Assembly: GCF_018736085.1 (NCBI RefSeq)
Contig: NZ_CP076134.1
Span: forward strand, 3,234,501-3,298,500
Direction: 5' to 3'
Source: Bradyrhizobium sediminis
Lineage (GTDB): Bacteria > Pseudomonadota > Alphaproteobacteria > Rhizobiales > Xanthobacteraceae
Length of the DNA: 64,000 nucleotides
Both the position numbers and the translations under genes were made by a program. Positions 30,457 through 40,574 of the stretch are shown in pieces (position 1 is the stretch's first letter; the number at the start of each line of letters is the position of its first letter). The notes under the pieces were generated by a model, which worked only from the letters and a program-made list of their open reading frames with translations, made no database searches and was not told the DNA's origin.

Positions 30457-30493
30457 GTGTCAAACCTTGTGTCAAACCAACACATCTTATAAT
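30457..30493 (+). promoter_or_regulatory. Probable tyrS promoter with tandem direct repeat
   Basis: A canonical -10 TATAAT is at 30488-30493, with a weaker CCTTGT/TTGTGT -35 region 15-17 bases upstream. The -35 region overlaps two direct repeats GTGTCAAACC at 30457-30466 and 30469-30478, spaced 12 bp apart. The tyrS start codon is 95 bp downstream of the -10. Confidence 0.5.
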
Positions 30494-30587
30494 GCCACAG
30501 CGCGCCGGCCTGCGGCAGCCTATTCCGACAGGGTTCCGCACCCCCGTGAAGATACCGTGAAGCAAGCATGATCAGAGTCGCACACAA

Positions 30588-31841
30588 ATGACTGTATTTA
30601 AATCTGATTTTCTCCATGTGCTGCAGAGCCGCGGCTTTATTCATCAGATATCTGATCCCGGCTCGCTGGATGCGCTGGCGGCCCGTGGGGAACTGACCGC
30701 CTATATCGGCTTCGACTGCACGGCGCCCTCGCTTCACGTCGGCTCGATGGTGCAGATCATGTGCCTGTACTGGCTGCAGCAGACCGGCAACAAGCCGATC
30801 GCGCTGATGGGCGGAGGCACCACCAGGGTCGGCGATCCCTCCGGCAAGGACGAGACCCGCAAGATCCTCTCGATCGAGGACATCGAGCGCAACAAGGACG
30901 GCATCAAGCAGGTGTTCTCCAAGTTCCTGCGCTTCGGCGAGGGCAAGCAAGACGCCGTGATGCCCGACAACGCGGAATGGCTGACCAAGCTGAACTGGAT
31001 CGAAATGCTGCGCGATATCGGCCGGCATTTCTCGGTCAACCGCATGCTGGCGATGGACTCGGTCAAGCTCAGGCTCGAGCGCGACCAGGAAATGAGCTTC
31101 ATCGAGTTCAACTACATGATCCTGCAGGCCTATGACTACGCTGTGCTGAACCAGCGCTACGATTGCCGGCTGCAGATGGGCGGCTCCGACCAGTGGGGCA
31201 ACATCGTCAACGGCATCGACCTCGGCCGCCGCATGGGCACGCCGCAGCTGCACGCGCTGACCACGCCGCTGATCACGACCTCGTCGGGCGAGAAGATGGG
31301 CAAGACCGCCAGCGGCGCGGTCTGGCTCAACGCCGACATGAAGAGCCCCTACGAATACTGGCAGTTCTGGCGCAACACCGAGGACGCCGACGTGCCGCGC
31401 TTCCTGAAACTGTTCACGACGCTGCCGCTCGCCGAAGTCGGGCGGCTCGCCGCCTTGCAGGGCGCCGAGATCAACGAAGCCAAGAAGGCGCTTGCGGACG
31501 CCGCGACCACGCTGCTGCACGGCGCGGAGGCGGCCGATACCGCCGCCGAAACCGCGCGAAAAACCTTCGAGGAAGGCGCGATCGCGGAGAACCTGCCGCG
31601 AGTCGAAATTCCGCGCGGCGAACTCGAAGCCGGGCTCGGCGTGCTCGCTTGCTTCGTCAAGGCGGGCCTCGTCGTCTCGAACGGCGAGGCGCGGCGCCAG
31701 ATCAAGGGCGGTGGCCTGCGCGTCAACGATGTCGCGGTCAGCGACGAGAAGATGATGCTGGCGCCAAAAGACCTCACCCCCGAAGGCGTCATCAAGCTGT
31801 CGCTCGGCCGGAAGCGCCACGTCCTGCTCAAGCCTGCATAG
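30588..31841 (+). CDS. tyrS: Tyrosyl-tRNA synthetase
   Basis: Class I aminoacyl-tRNA synthetase that charges tRNA-Tyr. [20 protein letters not shown] includes the HIGH-equivalent [21 protein letters not shown] is the tyrosine-binding region, and [16 protein letters not shown] the KMSKS-equivalent. The C-terminal S4 domain is seen in [17 protein letters not shown]. 417 residues, normal for the bacterial TyrRS. It precedes an MFS transporter gene on the same strand by 54 bp. Confidence 0.97.
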   Translation: MTVFKSDFLHVLQSRGFIHQISDPGSLDALAARGELTAYIGFDCTAPSLHVGSMVQIMCLYWLQQTGNKPIALMGGGTTRVGDPSGKDETRKILSIEDIERNKDGIKQVFSKFLRFGEGKQDAVMPDNAEWLTKLNWIEMLRDIGRHFSVNRMLAMDSVKLRLERDQEMSFIEFNYMILQAYDYAVLNQRYDCRLQMGGSDQWGNIVNGIDLGRRMGTPQLHALTTPLITTSSGEKMGKTASGAVWLNADMKSPYEYWQFWRNTEDADVPRFLKLFTTLPLAEVGRLAALQGAEINEAKKALADAATTLLHGAEAADTAAETARKTFEEGAIAENLPRVEIPRGELEAGLGVLACFVKAGLVVSNGEARRQIKGGGLRVNDVAVSDEKMMLAPKDLTPEGVIKLSLGRKRHVLLKPA

Positions 31842-31895
31842 GCGCATTCGCTTTACGCCCTTGCTCGGAGCAGCGGAAACGCGCTCCCTGCTGAT

Positions 31896-33143
31896 ATGGA
31901 TAAGAATACCCCGCGGGAGGATGCGCCGACCCAGCCGCCGAAGCCGGCGCGCGTCGCGCTGAACGTGCTGGCATTGTGCTTTGCACTGTCGGTGCTCGGC
32001 CGCGGTCTCGGTGAAAGCTTCACCGTGTTTCTCAAACCGATCTCGGAAGATTTCGGCTGGGACCGCGCCCAGGTGGTTTCGGTCTATTCGCTGACCTGGC
32101 TTGCGGGCGGACTGACGGCGCCGCTGGTCGGCCGCCTGTTCGACCGCTCCGGGCCGCGCATGGTCTACTCGCTCGGACTGCTGCTGCTCGGAGCCGCATT
32201 CCTGATCGCGTCACATGCACAGCATCTCTGGCAGGTCCAGTTGAGCGTCGGGTTGAGCGTCGGCCTCGGCATCGCCCTGATCGGCAACGTGCCGAATTCG
32301 ATCCTGCTCGGCCGCTGGTTCGGTCCGCGGCTGCCGACCGCGATGGCGATCCTGTATTCCGCGACCGGTGCCGGCATCCTGATGCTGCTGCCGGCGTCGC
32401 AGGTCCTGATCGACCGCATCGGCTGGCGCGACGCCTACCAGTTGTTCGGTATCGTGGCGCTGTGCCTGCTGCTGCCGCTGCTGGTGCTGCCGTGGCGGCT
32501 GTTCGCCACCGGCTCCCCCCACATCGTCAAGAAAGCCGATGCGGGTTTCGTCGACAACGGCTGGACGCTTGGGAGCGCGATACGCCACCACGCCTTCTGG
32601 GCGCTGTTTTGCACCTTCTTCTTCACCGCGGTCGCGATGTACGCGATCACGGCGCAGATCGTCGCCTACCTGATCGACGCCGGCTTTCCGCCGTTGCAGG
32701 CGGCGACCGCCTGGGGCTTTTCCGGCATCCTGACGCTGTTCGGCATGCTCGGCATCTCCACGCTCGACGGCATCGTCGGCCGCAGGCCCTCGGTGCTGTT
32801 CAGCTACGGCGTTTCCATCATCGGGATCATCCTGCTGTGGCTCATTCAATATTATCCGAACTACTGGCTGCTGACGGGCTTTGTCATAAGCTTCGGCAGC
32901 ATGATCGGTTCGCGCGGGCCGCTGATCACGGCGACCGCGCTCAACATCTTTCGCGGCGAGCGGGTCGGCACCATCTACGGTACGATTTCGATCGGCAGCG
33001 GGCTCGGCTCGGGGCTGGGCTCATGGAGCGGCGGCCTGATCCATGACTGGACCCAGAGCTACGATTGGCTGATCGTGTTCGCGCTGGTCAATGTGATCTT
33101 GGGATTGATTCCGTTCCTGGTGGTGCCGGCGCTGCGGCGCTAG
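31896..33143 (+). CDS. MFS transporter
   Basis: Major facilitator superfamily carrier of 415 residues and about 12 hydrophobic segments. The loop 2-3 signature is APLVGRLFDRSGPRM, and the first helices begin ALNVLALCFALSVLGRG. GIALIGNVPNSILLGRWFG and the central loop RLFATGSPHIVKKADAGF lead to the second six helices. Resembles the monocarboxylate/oxalate-formate (MCT/OFA) subgroup in layout. Substrate not predictable; the preceding gene (tyrS) gives no clue. Confidence 0.87.
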   Translation: MDKNTPREDAPTQPPKPARVALNVLALCFALSVLGRGLGESFTVFLKPISEDFGWDRAQVVSVYSLTWLAGGLTAPLVGRLFDRSGPRMVYSLGLLLLGAAFLIASHAQHLWQVQLSVGLSVGLGIALIGNVPNSILLGRWFGPRLPTAMAILYSATGAGILMLLPASQVLIDRIGWRDAYQLFGIVALCLLLPLLVLPWRLFATGSPHIVKKADAGFVDNGWTLGSAIRHHAFWALFCTFFFTAVAMYAITAQIVAYLIDAGFPPLQAATAWGFSGILTLFGMLGISTLDGIVGRRPSVLFSYGVSIIGIILLWLIQYYPNYWLLTGFVISFGSMIGSRGPLITATALNIFRGERVGTIYGTISIGSGLGSGLGSWSGGLIHDWTQSYDWLIVFALVNVILGLIPFLVVPALRR

Positions 33144-33157
33144 CAGAGGCAGGCCGA

Positions 33158-36100
33158 TCAATTGTTGTTCGGAAACTCCACCGGGTTGTTCTGCCTGCCG
33201 GTGCCGAATTCAAAAATCTTGCGGAGCACGCCGGGCGCCATCGCCGAAATCGGATTGACGCGCAGCACCGGCGCGCCGGGCGTACCGACGATCTCGTAGG
33301 TCACTCCGATCAGCCCCTCATTGCTGCCGCCGCCGATGATCAGGCCGACGATCGGAATCTGGCCGAACATGTTGTTCAGTCCGTACATCGGCACGAAGGT
33401 GCCGCTCATGCGCACCTGGTTGCCGGGGATATCGATGCTGCCTTCGATGGTCCCGCCAATCATCGGGCCTTTCAGGACACCCTCCCGGATCTTGAGCTGC
33501 CCGTTCTGCCGGGTAAACTCTGCGCGCACTCGCGAGAAGGAAACGCCGTTCTGCAGGCCGGCCGTCCCGCCGGCGGCCACGCGATCGAGCGAAGCCTCCC
33601 CCTTGATGGCGAAGTCGCGGACGTTGATCAGGCCCTCGCGCGGGCCGGGATCGGCCGTCGGAGGATCCATGGCCAAGGTGAGCTGGCCGCCGACCACCTT
33701 GGAGTAGGTGTCGGTGAATCGCAAAAATGCGCCGGCGTCGTTGGTCTCGAGATAGATCAGCTCGCGGCCCTGGGCGCGGCCGCGCAGATCCGCCGTCAGC
33801 GGCGTGTCGCGGCCAAGCTTGCCGCTCAGCGTAAAGCTCCTGATGACGCCGTTGCGCCGCGATAGCTTGGAATCGACGCTGCGCACCGCCTCGCCATTGA
33901 AGCCGGCCACCGCACCGAGTTTCACGTCCACATCGAGATCGATGCTCCTGGTCTTGCTCCTGGCGTCGGCGTCCTTTCCCGAAATGGCCGACTTGAGGAA
34001 GCCACGGCCATCGAACACGTCGCCGCGCATCGTCACTTTCAGCGTGCCATCCGGGCCGCGCTCGGCCTTCAGCGAGCTCTTGTCACCTTCGGAGGGCGAA
34101 TAGGTCGGGAAGTTGGCGCTGATCAGGTCGCTGTTCTGGTCGACCTCGAGCGAGCCCTTGATCGATACGCCGCCGCCGTCGATGACGATGTCCTCGAGCC
34201 GGGTGGATTGCGGCTTCTGCACGACGTTGAACACCGCGCGGCTCGACTTGCCCGGCATTTTGACCCAGCCCGGCAGGATATTGTCGAGTCTCAACGCGGT
34301 CAGATCGGCCTCGATACCGAGGCGGCTTTCGCGATCGGGGCCGCCGATCTTGCCGATCAGCTTGACCGGCAGGGCCCCGCTGACCGCCGATCCGAGGTCG
34401 AGGCCAAGGCGCGCCCGGCTTGCGTCATCGAGGGTCGCCTGCAATCTGACATCCGCATCGCCCTCGCTCGGCTTGCGGTAATCCAGCGAGGCCGCCTGCC
34501 CGTTGATCTTGACGTCGCCCTTGACCTGATAGCCGGCATTGTTGGCTGTCACTTTGAGCGTGTTGGCTTCGAGCTTCTGGTTCATCACGAGCTTGTCGGC
34601 GGCAAACCCGCCGAGATCGGCCGTGATGGAATAGGTGGTGTCGGCCTTGGTCAGTTCGCGCTTGATCGGCAGGCCGAGCGTGACCACGGCGGACATCGTG
34701 CCCTTGCTCATATTGGGATCGATCAGGGTGCCGGAAAATTCGCTCAGCCGATCGGAGGCGAGAATTTCGGCCGCGGCCGGCACCGGGCCGTCGATCCGCA
34801 ATTTGACCCGCGCCGGCGCGGGCTTCGGCGCCATATCCGGCACCTCGAATACGAGGTCGGTGATGTTGAGCTTGCGCCCCGCGGGCGTATCGGACACCGC
34901 CTGCCCGATGGTCACGGTCGCGGTGCGGCCGGTAACGCGGGCCTTCAGATCGGCATCGCGCACCAGCGGCATTTCATCCACCGGCCGCAACGTCACGCCT
35001 GTTGCGACGATGTTGACGGCAAGGCCGTCATCGGGAATCGGCGGTCCCCGCCGCGACAGATTTCGGACCGGCGAGTTGACGCCGACCTCGATGCGCTGCA
35101 GCGAGCCGCGTTCGATCCGCTCGATCACCCATTCGCGCACTTCCGGAACGATCAGGATCGGCCACATCCGCTTCAGCGCCGACGCCGACATCGGCGTTCC
35201 CGCGAAACCCAGAGTCAGGCGCGCCTCGCCCGAATAGTCCACGCTGCCGGTTCCAGCGATGCCGATTTCGCCGTTGCTGATGTCGGCCTGCGTCAGCAGC
35301 ACCCGCTTCCTGTCGGTATCGAAGCGCAGCCCGATGGCGATGCGATTGAAGATCAGGGGTTGCTCGTTCTCCATCCCCGCCAGCACGATGGTGCCGCCGG
35401 AAAATCCCAGCTGCCAATCGGCGATGCTGCCATTCGGCGGTTCGAGATGGGCCAACAGCGTGACCCGGTTGGAGCCGGAAATGATCTTGAAGGGTGCGAC
35501 CAGCACGCGCCGTCCGGAATCCCATTCGACGTTGATGTCGGCCGAGTCGATCGCCATCGGATAATCAGGCGTGTCGCTGTCGATGATGTGGCCGGCGCCG
35601 GCGGTAACCTTGCCGCGGAAATAGGTCGGCAGGCCGTCGCGGCCGAGTTCGCCCTTCAATTCGCCCGACAGCGGCAAATCCGCGCTGTAGGTGAGGTCCT
35701 TCACCCGCATCGCCAGCAGGATATTGGCGGCCGGGACTTTGTCGGCGCGGATGTCGACCGATCGCACGCCGTTGGCAGGAGGTCCGATCACCACACGAAG
35801 CGACCAGGCACGCGCGCCCTCTTCGCCCAGGCTCAGCGCCACCCCGCCGCCGCTCGGCCGGCGCAGACTGAGGCTGATGTTTTCGAACGTCCATTTGTTG
35901 CCGCGCTGCTGGTCGTCGACGACGAGGTTTCCATTCTTCAGGCCGATCTCGTTGAGGTTCTGCCCGTCAAGTCCGGTCAGGCTCAGGCTATCGAGCCAGT
36001 CGAGGCCGGCAAGCAGGCCGCTCTGCGTGCTGTCCGGCGCGGGCGCAGATGGGGCGCCGGGCGGCAGCGGCGCAGCGGTTCCAAGCGGTTGCGGCGCTCC

Positions 36101-36871
36101 CGGGATTTGCCTCGGAAAGGTCGGCGCCAGACCTGCGTCCTTTTTCGAAGCCACGCCGGTGGCGAGCGGCTTTGCGGTGTCGCCTGCGGAAACCGTCACG
36201 GTGCCGTCCGGAGTGATGCGCACCGCGAGTTCGGCGTCGACCAGATTGAGGCTTTCGGCGCGAAGCCGCCCCATCAAGAGCGCCGTGCCGGAAAGCTTCA
36301 CCTCGGCTTTCGGCGCGCTGGCCACGATGGCGCGGTCGCGGTCGCGAACGATGATATCGCGGATACGCACCGCGATGCGAATCCGCCCCGCCCGCTCGAT
36401 CTGGGTGCCGCCGATCTCGACCGTATTGCTGTGGCCGATATTTTCCTCGATCGCCGATGCGAGCCACGGCGTCGCCATCTCGAGATTGATCGGCCCGGCG
36501 CCAAGCCGCCACCACAGGCCGCCGAAGCAGCCTGCGAAGATCACCAGCAAGACCGCTATGACGACGGCAAGGCGCTTGACCCAGCGTTCGCCGGCAATCC
36601 ACCGGCGGAAGCTCCTGACGCGATCGCCGAATTGGTGAAGGCCGGAGTTCGACCGCGACAACAGCCGCCGCGCGCGATAGCCAGCCGCCTCGTCCTGGTC
36701 CTGATCCCAACGGGCATCATCCCACTGCGAGGGCTGGACGTCAGCACGCGGATTCGATCCCTTGGGCGACGTATTTCTTGCCATTGCCTCTCGGTGCTGG
36801 CGCTGATTGTAAGATTGATCGCCGCCAAGACCGCGCTCGTCCACACGTAACGAGCGCTCCCGTGCCGGCAT
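33158..36871 (-). CDS. AsmA/DUF3971-family membrane-anchored giant protein
   Basis: About 1237 residues. A polar N-terminus (SQWDDARWDQDQDEAAGY) precedes one transmembrane helix, LAVVIAVLLVIFAGCFGGLWW, after which the rest is a repetitive beta-rich region, ending with GLIGVTYEIVGTPGAPVLRV and VNPISAMAPGVLRKIFEFG, the AsmA-like C-terminal domain shared with YhdP/TamB proteins. Such proteins form grooves that carry phospholipids across the periplasm. A Pro/Ala-rich insert (GAPQPLGTAAPLPPGAPSAP) lies at about residue 255-285. ATG 36871 is chosen because its first 30 residues look coding; ATG 36784 is the alternative. It is divergent from the peroxiredoxin gene. Confidence 0.85.
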   Translation of the reverse strand: MPARERSLRVDERGLGGDQSYNQRQHREAMARNTSPKGSNPRADVQPSQWDDARWDQDQDEAAGYRARRLLSRSNSGLHQFGDRVRSFRRWIAGERWVKRLAVVIAVLLVIFAGCFGGLWWRLGAGPINLEMATPWLASAIEENIGHSNTVEIGGTQIERAGRIRIAVRIRDIIVRDRDRAIVASAPKAEVKLSGTALLMGRLRAESLNLVDAELAVRITPDGTVTVSAGDTAKPLATGVASKKDAGLAPTFPRQIPGAPQPLGTAAPLPPGAPSAPAPDSTQSGLLAGLDWLDSLSLTGLDGQNLNEIGLKNGNLVVDDQQRGNKWTFENISLSLRRPSGGGVALSLGEEGARAWSLRVVIGPPANGVRSVDIRADKVPAANILLAMRVKDLTYSADLPLSGELKGELGRDGLPTYFRGKVTAGAGHIIDSDTPDYPMAIDSADINVEWDSGRRVLVAPFKIISGSNRVTLLAHLEPPNGSIADWQLGFSGGTIVLAGMENEQPLIFNRIAIGLRFDTDRKRVLLTQADISNGEIGIAGTGSVDYSGEARLTLGFAGTPMSASALKRMWPILIVPEVREWVIERIERGSLQRIEVGVNSPVRNLSRRGPPIPDDGLAVNIVATGVTLRPVDEMPLVRDADLKARVTGRTATVTIGQAVSDTPAGRKLNITDLVFEVPDMAPKPAPARVKLRIDGPVPAAAEILASDRLSEFSGTLIDPNMSKGTMSAVVTLGLPIKRELTKADTTYSITADLGGFAADKLVMNQKLEANTLKVTANNAGYQVKGDVKINGQAASLDYRKPSEGDADVRLQATLDDASRARLGLDLGSAVSGALPVKLIGKIGGPDRESRLGIEADLTALRLDNILPGWVKMPGKSSRAVFNVVQKPQSTRLEDIVIDGGGVSIKGSLEVDQNSDLISANFPTYSPSEGDKSSLKAERGPDGTLKVTMRGDVFDGRGFLKSAISGKDADARSKTRSIDLDVDVKLGAVAGFNGEAVRSVDSKLSRRNGVIRSFTLSGKLGRDTPLTADLRGRAQGRELIYLETNDAGAFLRFTDTYSKVVGGQLTLAMDPPTADPGPREGLINVRDFAIKGEASLDRVAAGGTAGLQNGVSFSRVRAEFTRQNGQLKIREGVLKGPMIGGTIEGSIDIPGNQVRMSGTFVPMYGLNNMFGQIPIVGLIIGGGSNEGLIGVTYEIVGTPGAPVLRVNPISAMAPGVLRKIFEFGTGRQNNPVEFPNNN

Positions 36872-37076
36872 CCCTGCCAATCCTCGATTAATACTGTTAC
36901 TCGTCATCGGCCCCAAGGAGCACATTGAACGAGCGGACGGGTGGTGCCTCGAATTCCCAGTAACCATACTCCGGGGTCGTCGGATTTGCCCAGCAGTCGG
37001 ACCGAATCCCGCTTGCCCGGACAACACCCGCAATACCCCAATGATTGATCCGCCGAAAGCGACGAAAGGAAGGCGT

Positions 37077-37847
37077 ATGTCCAAGAAAACGCGCAAGAAA
37101 TCCCCCAAAACCCCGCCACTGAAGGCGGTCCGCGCCAAGTCCGGGAAATCGGCCAAGACCTCGACCAAAACATCGGCCAAAAAGCCTTCCGCGAAGACCA
37201 GCAAGGCGGCCGCCAAAAAATCGGGCAAGGCCGCGGGCAAACCAGCTGGCGCCGCTTCAGCGAAAGCATCCCATAAGGCCCCCTCGAAACCGTTAAGGAA
37301 GACCGTCCCGGCCGCTTCGCCCGCGCGGACCGTGGCGGCATCGAAAGCGCCCGCCAAGCCGGTGGCACCGGCGTCGCGCGCGTCCGGCTTGACCGAGGGG
37401 GCGATGGCGCCCGCCTTCCGCCTTCCCCGCGACGGCGGCGACACCGTCTCGCTCGCCGATTACCGGGGCCGGAAACTGGTGCTGTTCTTCTATCCGCGCG
37501 CGGACACGCCAGGTTGCACCAAGGAGGCGATCGACTTCACCCGCTTGTCGAGCGCCTTTGCCGAACACCAGACCGCGGTGCTGGGCGTCTCCGCCGACCC
37601 GCTCAAGGCCCAGGAAGCGTTTCGCGACAAGCACGGGCTCGCCACTCCTCTGGTTTCGGATGAGCAGCACGCGATGCTGGAGGCCTACGGCGTCTGGGGC
37701 GAAAAATCGATGTATGGCAGGACCTTCCTGGGCATTGTTCGCACCACGGTTCTGCTCGGCGCCGATGGCCGGATCCTCAAGGTTTGGCGCAATGTGAAGG
37801 TCGACGGCCATGCCGAGGAGGTGCTCGCAGCCGTGCGTGCGCTCTAA
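37077..37847 (+). CDS. BCP/PrxQ-type peroxiredoxin with long basic N-terminal tail
   Basis: Residues about 105-256 are a thiol peroxidase domain: GAMAPAFRLPRDGGDTVSLA, LVLFFYPRADTPGCTKEAID with the peroxidatic cysteine, VLGVSADPLKAQEAFRDKHG and SDEQHAMLEAYGVWGEKSMY. The usual BCP resolving cysteine five residues on (CTKEAC) is replaced by isoleucine. Residues 1-104 are an H1-histone-like Lys/Ala/Pro/Ser tail (KKSPKTPPLKAVRAKSGKSA, then AAAKKSGKAAGKPAG). ATG 37077 has AAGGAAGG upstream. A nucleoid- or nucleic-acid-associated peroxidase is suggested by the tail. Confidence 0.9.
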   Translation: MSKKTRKKSPKTPPLKAVRAKSGKSAKTSTKTSAKKPSAKTSKAAAKKSGKAAGKPAGAASAKASHKAPSKPLRKTVPAASPARTVAASKAPAKPVAPASRASGLTEGAMAPAFRLPRDGGDTVSLADYRGRKLVLFFYPRADTPGCTKEAIDFTRLSSAFAEHQTAVLGVSADPLKAQEAFRDKHGLATPLVSDEQHAMLEAYGVWGEKSMYGRTFLGIVRTTVLLGADGRILKVWRNVKVDGHAEEVLAAVRAL

Positions 37848-37942
37848 TTTGTCCGGCTCCATTCGCTAAAAATTAACCATGAGACGGTCAAATCACCCCT
37901 GCAAAAGAGGCCGTACGGAACCCCACTCCGACCGGCGCGGGA

Positions 37943-39310
37943 GTGTCGATGTCGCATCGTTCCGGACATTATTCCGAGTATCCCCAACACCACCCGCATG
38001 ACCACGCCAGGCCGTCCCCTCGCCGCGCGGCGGCCGGCCGTGCGGCGGTCGCGGCGTCCCGCGGTCAGGACGGCTATACCCTCGTCCATGCCGGCAAGCA
38101 GGTCCGCTTTGGCCCGGTGGCGTTCTGGATCGTGGTCGGCACGGTGACCGTACTCGGCATGTGGTCGGCGGCGACCGCGACCTATTTCGCCTTCCGCGAC
38201 GACGTGCTCACCCGCCTGATCGCCCGCCAGGCGGAGATGCAATACGCCTATGAAGACCGGATCGCCGAACTGCGCGCCAGGGTCGACCGCACCACCAGCC
38301 GCCAATTGCTCGACCAGGAGCAGTTCGACCAGAAGCTCGACCAGATCATGCGCCGCCAGACCACGCTGGAATCGCGCGCCACCGCGCTCGGCGCGATGCC
38401 CGACGTCGCGGTCACCGGTTCGATCAGGCCGCCGGCGCGCGGCGCCTCCGGCGACGCGGCGTCCTCAGGCACGCCAAAACCAAACCCGATCAGCGATACC
38501 GTGATCTTCGTGGCGCCGCCCGATCGCGAGGCTCGGCTGGAATCCCGCGCGCCGGTGGCCGTCAAGGCGCCGCCGAACCAGTTCGCCAAAGTCCAGGGCT
38601 TCGACAACGTTCTGGTCCGTTTGCAGACATCGCTGGACCAGGTCGAGCGGCGCCAGATGGCGGCGCTCTCCTCGGTCGAGGACAGCATGGAATCGCGCGT
38701 CCGCCGGATGCGCGGGGTGATTTCCGATCTCGGTCTCGACATGGCGCAGCTCGAAGCCGCAGCGCCCCGCGCCGCCGTCGGCGGCCCCTTCGTTCCGGTC
38801 AAACTTCCTCCGGATGCCGGCGCCTTCGAGCGCCAGCTCTACCGGATCAACAGCACCCGCGCCCAAATGGATCGCCTGAATCGCACGCTCTCGCTGGTGC
38901 CTTACCGCAAGCCGGTGATCGGCGAAGTCGAGTTCACCAGCGGCTTCGGGGTCCGCAGCGATCCGTTCGTCGGCCGTCCCGCCATGCATACCGGCCTCGA
39001 TTTCCGCGCCGCGTCGGGCGACCCCGTGCGCGCCACCGCGGGCGGCAAAGTGGTGACCTCGGGATGGATGGGCGGCTATGGCCGCATGGTCGAGATCGAC
39101 CACGGCAATGGTCTGTCGACCCGCTATGGCCACCTGTCGGAAATCAACGTCAAGGTCGGCGATCACATCAAGATCGGCCAGGTGATCGGCGCCGTCGGCT
39201 CAACCGGCCGATCGACCGGTCCGCATCTGCATTACGAAACCCGGATCGACGGCGACGCGGTCGACCCGCAGAAGTTCCTGCGCGCCGGTGTGCGCCTGAG
39301 CGCGGGCTAG
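37943..39310 (+). CDS. M23-family peptidoglycan endopeptidase (membrane-anchored)
   Basis: 455 residues. A cytoplasmic His/Arg/Pro-rich start (GHYSEYPQHHPHDHARPSP), one transmembrane segment (VAFWIVVGTVTVLGMWSAATATYF), coiled-coil regions (AEMQYAYEDRIAELRARV; QTSLDQVERRQMAALSSVED) and a C-terminal LytM domain: SGFGVRSDPFVGRPAMHTGLDF with the first His and Asp, GYGRMVEIDHGNGLSTRYGHLSEI, and STGPHLHYETRIDG with the H-x-H. All zinc ligands are present, so it is probably catalytic in cell wall cleavage or envelope maturation. GTG 37943 and ATG 37949 are both plausible; the difference is two residues. Confidence 0.92.
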   Translation: MSMSHRSGHYSEYPQHHPHDHARPSPRRAAAGRAAVAASRGQDGYTLVHAGKQVRFGPVAFWIVVGTVTVLGMWSAATATYFAFRDDVLTRLIARQAEMQYAYEDRIAELRARVDRTTSRQLLDQEQFDQKLDQIMRRQTTLESRATALGAMPDVAVTGSIRPPARGASGDAASSGTPKPNPISDTVIFVAPPDREARLESRAPVAVKAPPNQFAKVQGFDNVLVRLQTSLDQVERRQMAALSSVEDSMESRVRRMRGVISDLGLDMAQLEAAAPRAAVGGPFVPVKLPPDAGAFERQLYRINSTRAQMDRLNRTLSLVPYRKPVIGEVEFTSGFGVRSDPFVGRPAMHTGLDFRAASGDPVRATAGGKVVTSGWMGGYGRMVEIDHGNGLSTRYGHLSEINVKVGDHIKIGQVIGAVGSTGRSTGPHLHYETRIDGDAVDPQKFLRAGVRLSAG

Positions 39311-39347
39311 AATCCGCAGGCCCAACTGCCCGCCCGAGCAACCAGCC

Positions 39348-40574
39348 CTAGTGGCCGACCTCGCCGGTGATGATTTCACCGAACAGCTCCCAGCTGGTGC
39401 CGTTGAATTTCATCAGTTGCATCTGCTCGATCGGGAAGTAGTCGTTCGGACCCGTGTTGATCCTGATGCCGGGCAACAGCACGTCGCTGGTAAAACCCTT
39501 CAGGCTGGCGGCCTGCTTCATCACGTTTTCTCGCGTGAGATTGTCGCCGCACTGCTTCAGGACCTGAACCATGGTCTGCGCCGTGGCATAGCCATAGGCG
39601 TTGTTGTTGTTGGTCTTGTCGCCATCAGGGAAATACTTGTCCATGAAGGCCAGCCAGGTCTTGATCCCCAGGTCGTCCTTCCACACCGGATCGGTCGGAT
39701 CCTTGATGTAAGCGGTCGAGATGATGCCCTTGGCATTTTCGATACCGGCCGGCTTGAGCACGGTGGCCACTGAGGTCGAGACGTTGCCGATGAAATAAAC
39801 CGGCTTCCAGCCGAGTTCGGCGACCTTGCGGATCGCCTGCGCCGCGCCCTTTGGCGCCGCCCATGTCGTGAGGATATCGGCGCCGGAATCCTTCAGCGCC
39901 ACGATCTGCGAGTCGATGGTGGGATCGCCGATCTCGTAGGACTTGTCGGCGATGATCATGCCGGCCTTGTCGCCGAGGCCGTCGCGCAAGCCCTTCATCT
40001 GGTCCTTGCCGGCGTCGTCGTTCTGCCAGAGCGCAGCGATCTTGCCGTTCGGGAAATTCTTCAGGATGTAGGCGGCATAGATGCGGCCCTCGCTCTGGTA
40101 GTTGGGCTGCCACCCCATGGTCCAGGGAAAGTTCTGCGGGTCGCCCCATTTGGTGGCGCCGGTCGCGACAAAGAGCTGCGGCACCTTCTTGGTGTTCATG
40201 TATTTCTGGATAGCCGAGTTGGACTGGGTGCCGAGCGACTGGAAGATCAGCAGCACCTCGTCGCTCTCCACCAGCTTGCGCGCCTGCTCCACCGCTTTCG
40301 GCGGGCTGAAGGCGTCGTCATAGCTGATGAAGTTGATCTTGCGGCCGTTGATGCCGCCCTCGTCGTTGATCTTCTTGAAGTAGGCCGCCTGCGCCTTGCC
40401 GATGGTGCCATAGGCGGATGCCGGACCGCTGTAGGGCATGATATTGCCGATCCTGATTTCGCTGTCGCTGGCGCCGGGATCGTATTTCTTTTGTGCCGAC
40501 GCCGCGGTCGCGGCCATCGCGGCGGCAGCGGCAAGCGCCGCCAAGGCAACAAGACTTCGGATACGAGCCGGCAT
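39348..40574 (-). CDS. Periplasmic branched-chain-amino-acid-type ABC binding protein
   Basis: Substrate-binding protein of the LivJ/HAAT family. ATG 40574 gives a signal peptide (RIRSLVALAALAAAAAMAATAASA) and 408 residues; the mature part begins KKYDPGASDSEIRIGNIMPYSGPASAYG, followed by NDEGGINGRKINFISYDDAF and YMNTKKVPQLFVATGATKWG. A Cys near the C-terminus (QCGDN) is solitary. No permease or ATPase genes are adjacent, so this is an orphan receptor. Rhizobia carry dozens, often for amino acids or aromatic compounds. Confidence 0.9.
   Translation of the reverse strand: MPARIRSLVALAALAAAAAMAATAASAQKKYDPGASDSEIRIGNIMPYSGPASAYGTIGKAQAAYFKKINDEGGINGRKINFISYDDAFSPPKAVEQARKLVESDEVLLIFQSLGTQSNSAIQKYMNTKKVPQLFVATGATKWGDPQNFPWTMGWQPNYQSEGRIYAAYILKNFPNGKIAALWQNDDAGKDQMKGLRDGLGDKAGMIIADKSYEIGDPTIDSQIVALKDSGADILTTWAAPKGAAQAIRKVAELGWKPVYFIGNVSTSVATVLKPAGIENAKGIISTAYIKDPTDPVWKDDLGIKTWLAFMDKYFPDGDKTNNNNAYGYATAQTMVQVLKQCGDNLTRENVMKQAASLKGFTSDVLLPGIRINTGPNDYFPIEQMQLMKFNGTSWELFGEIITGEVGH

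Noticed and set aside
30426..31847. Upstream extension of the anmK frame to 843 residues
   Set aside because: The extra part is the antisense of tyrS; the kinase begins naturally at LGLMSGTSLDG.
34208..36850. 880-residue frame antisense to the AsmA-like gene
   Set aside because: Composition (Arg, Gly, His, Asp) is typical of antisense frames in GC-rich DNA, and the minus-strand protein has a transmembrane anchor and a recognisable C-terminal domain.
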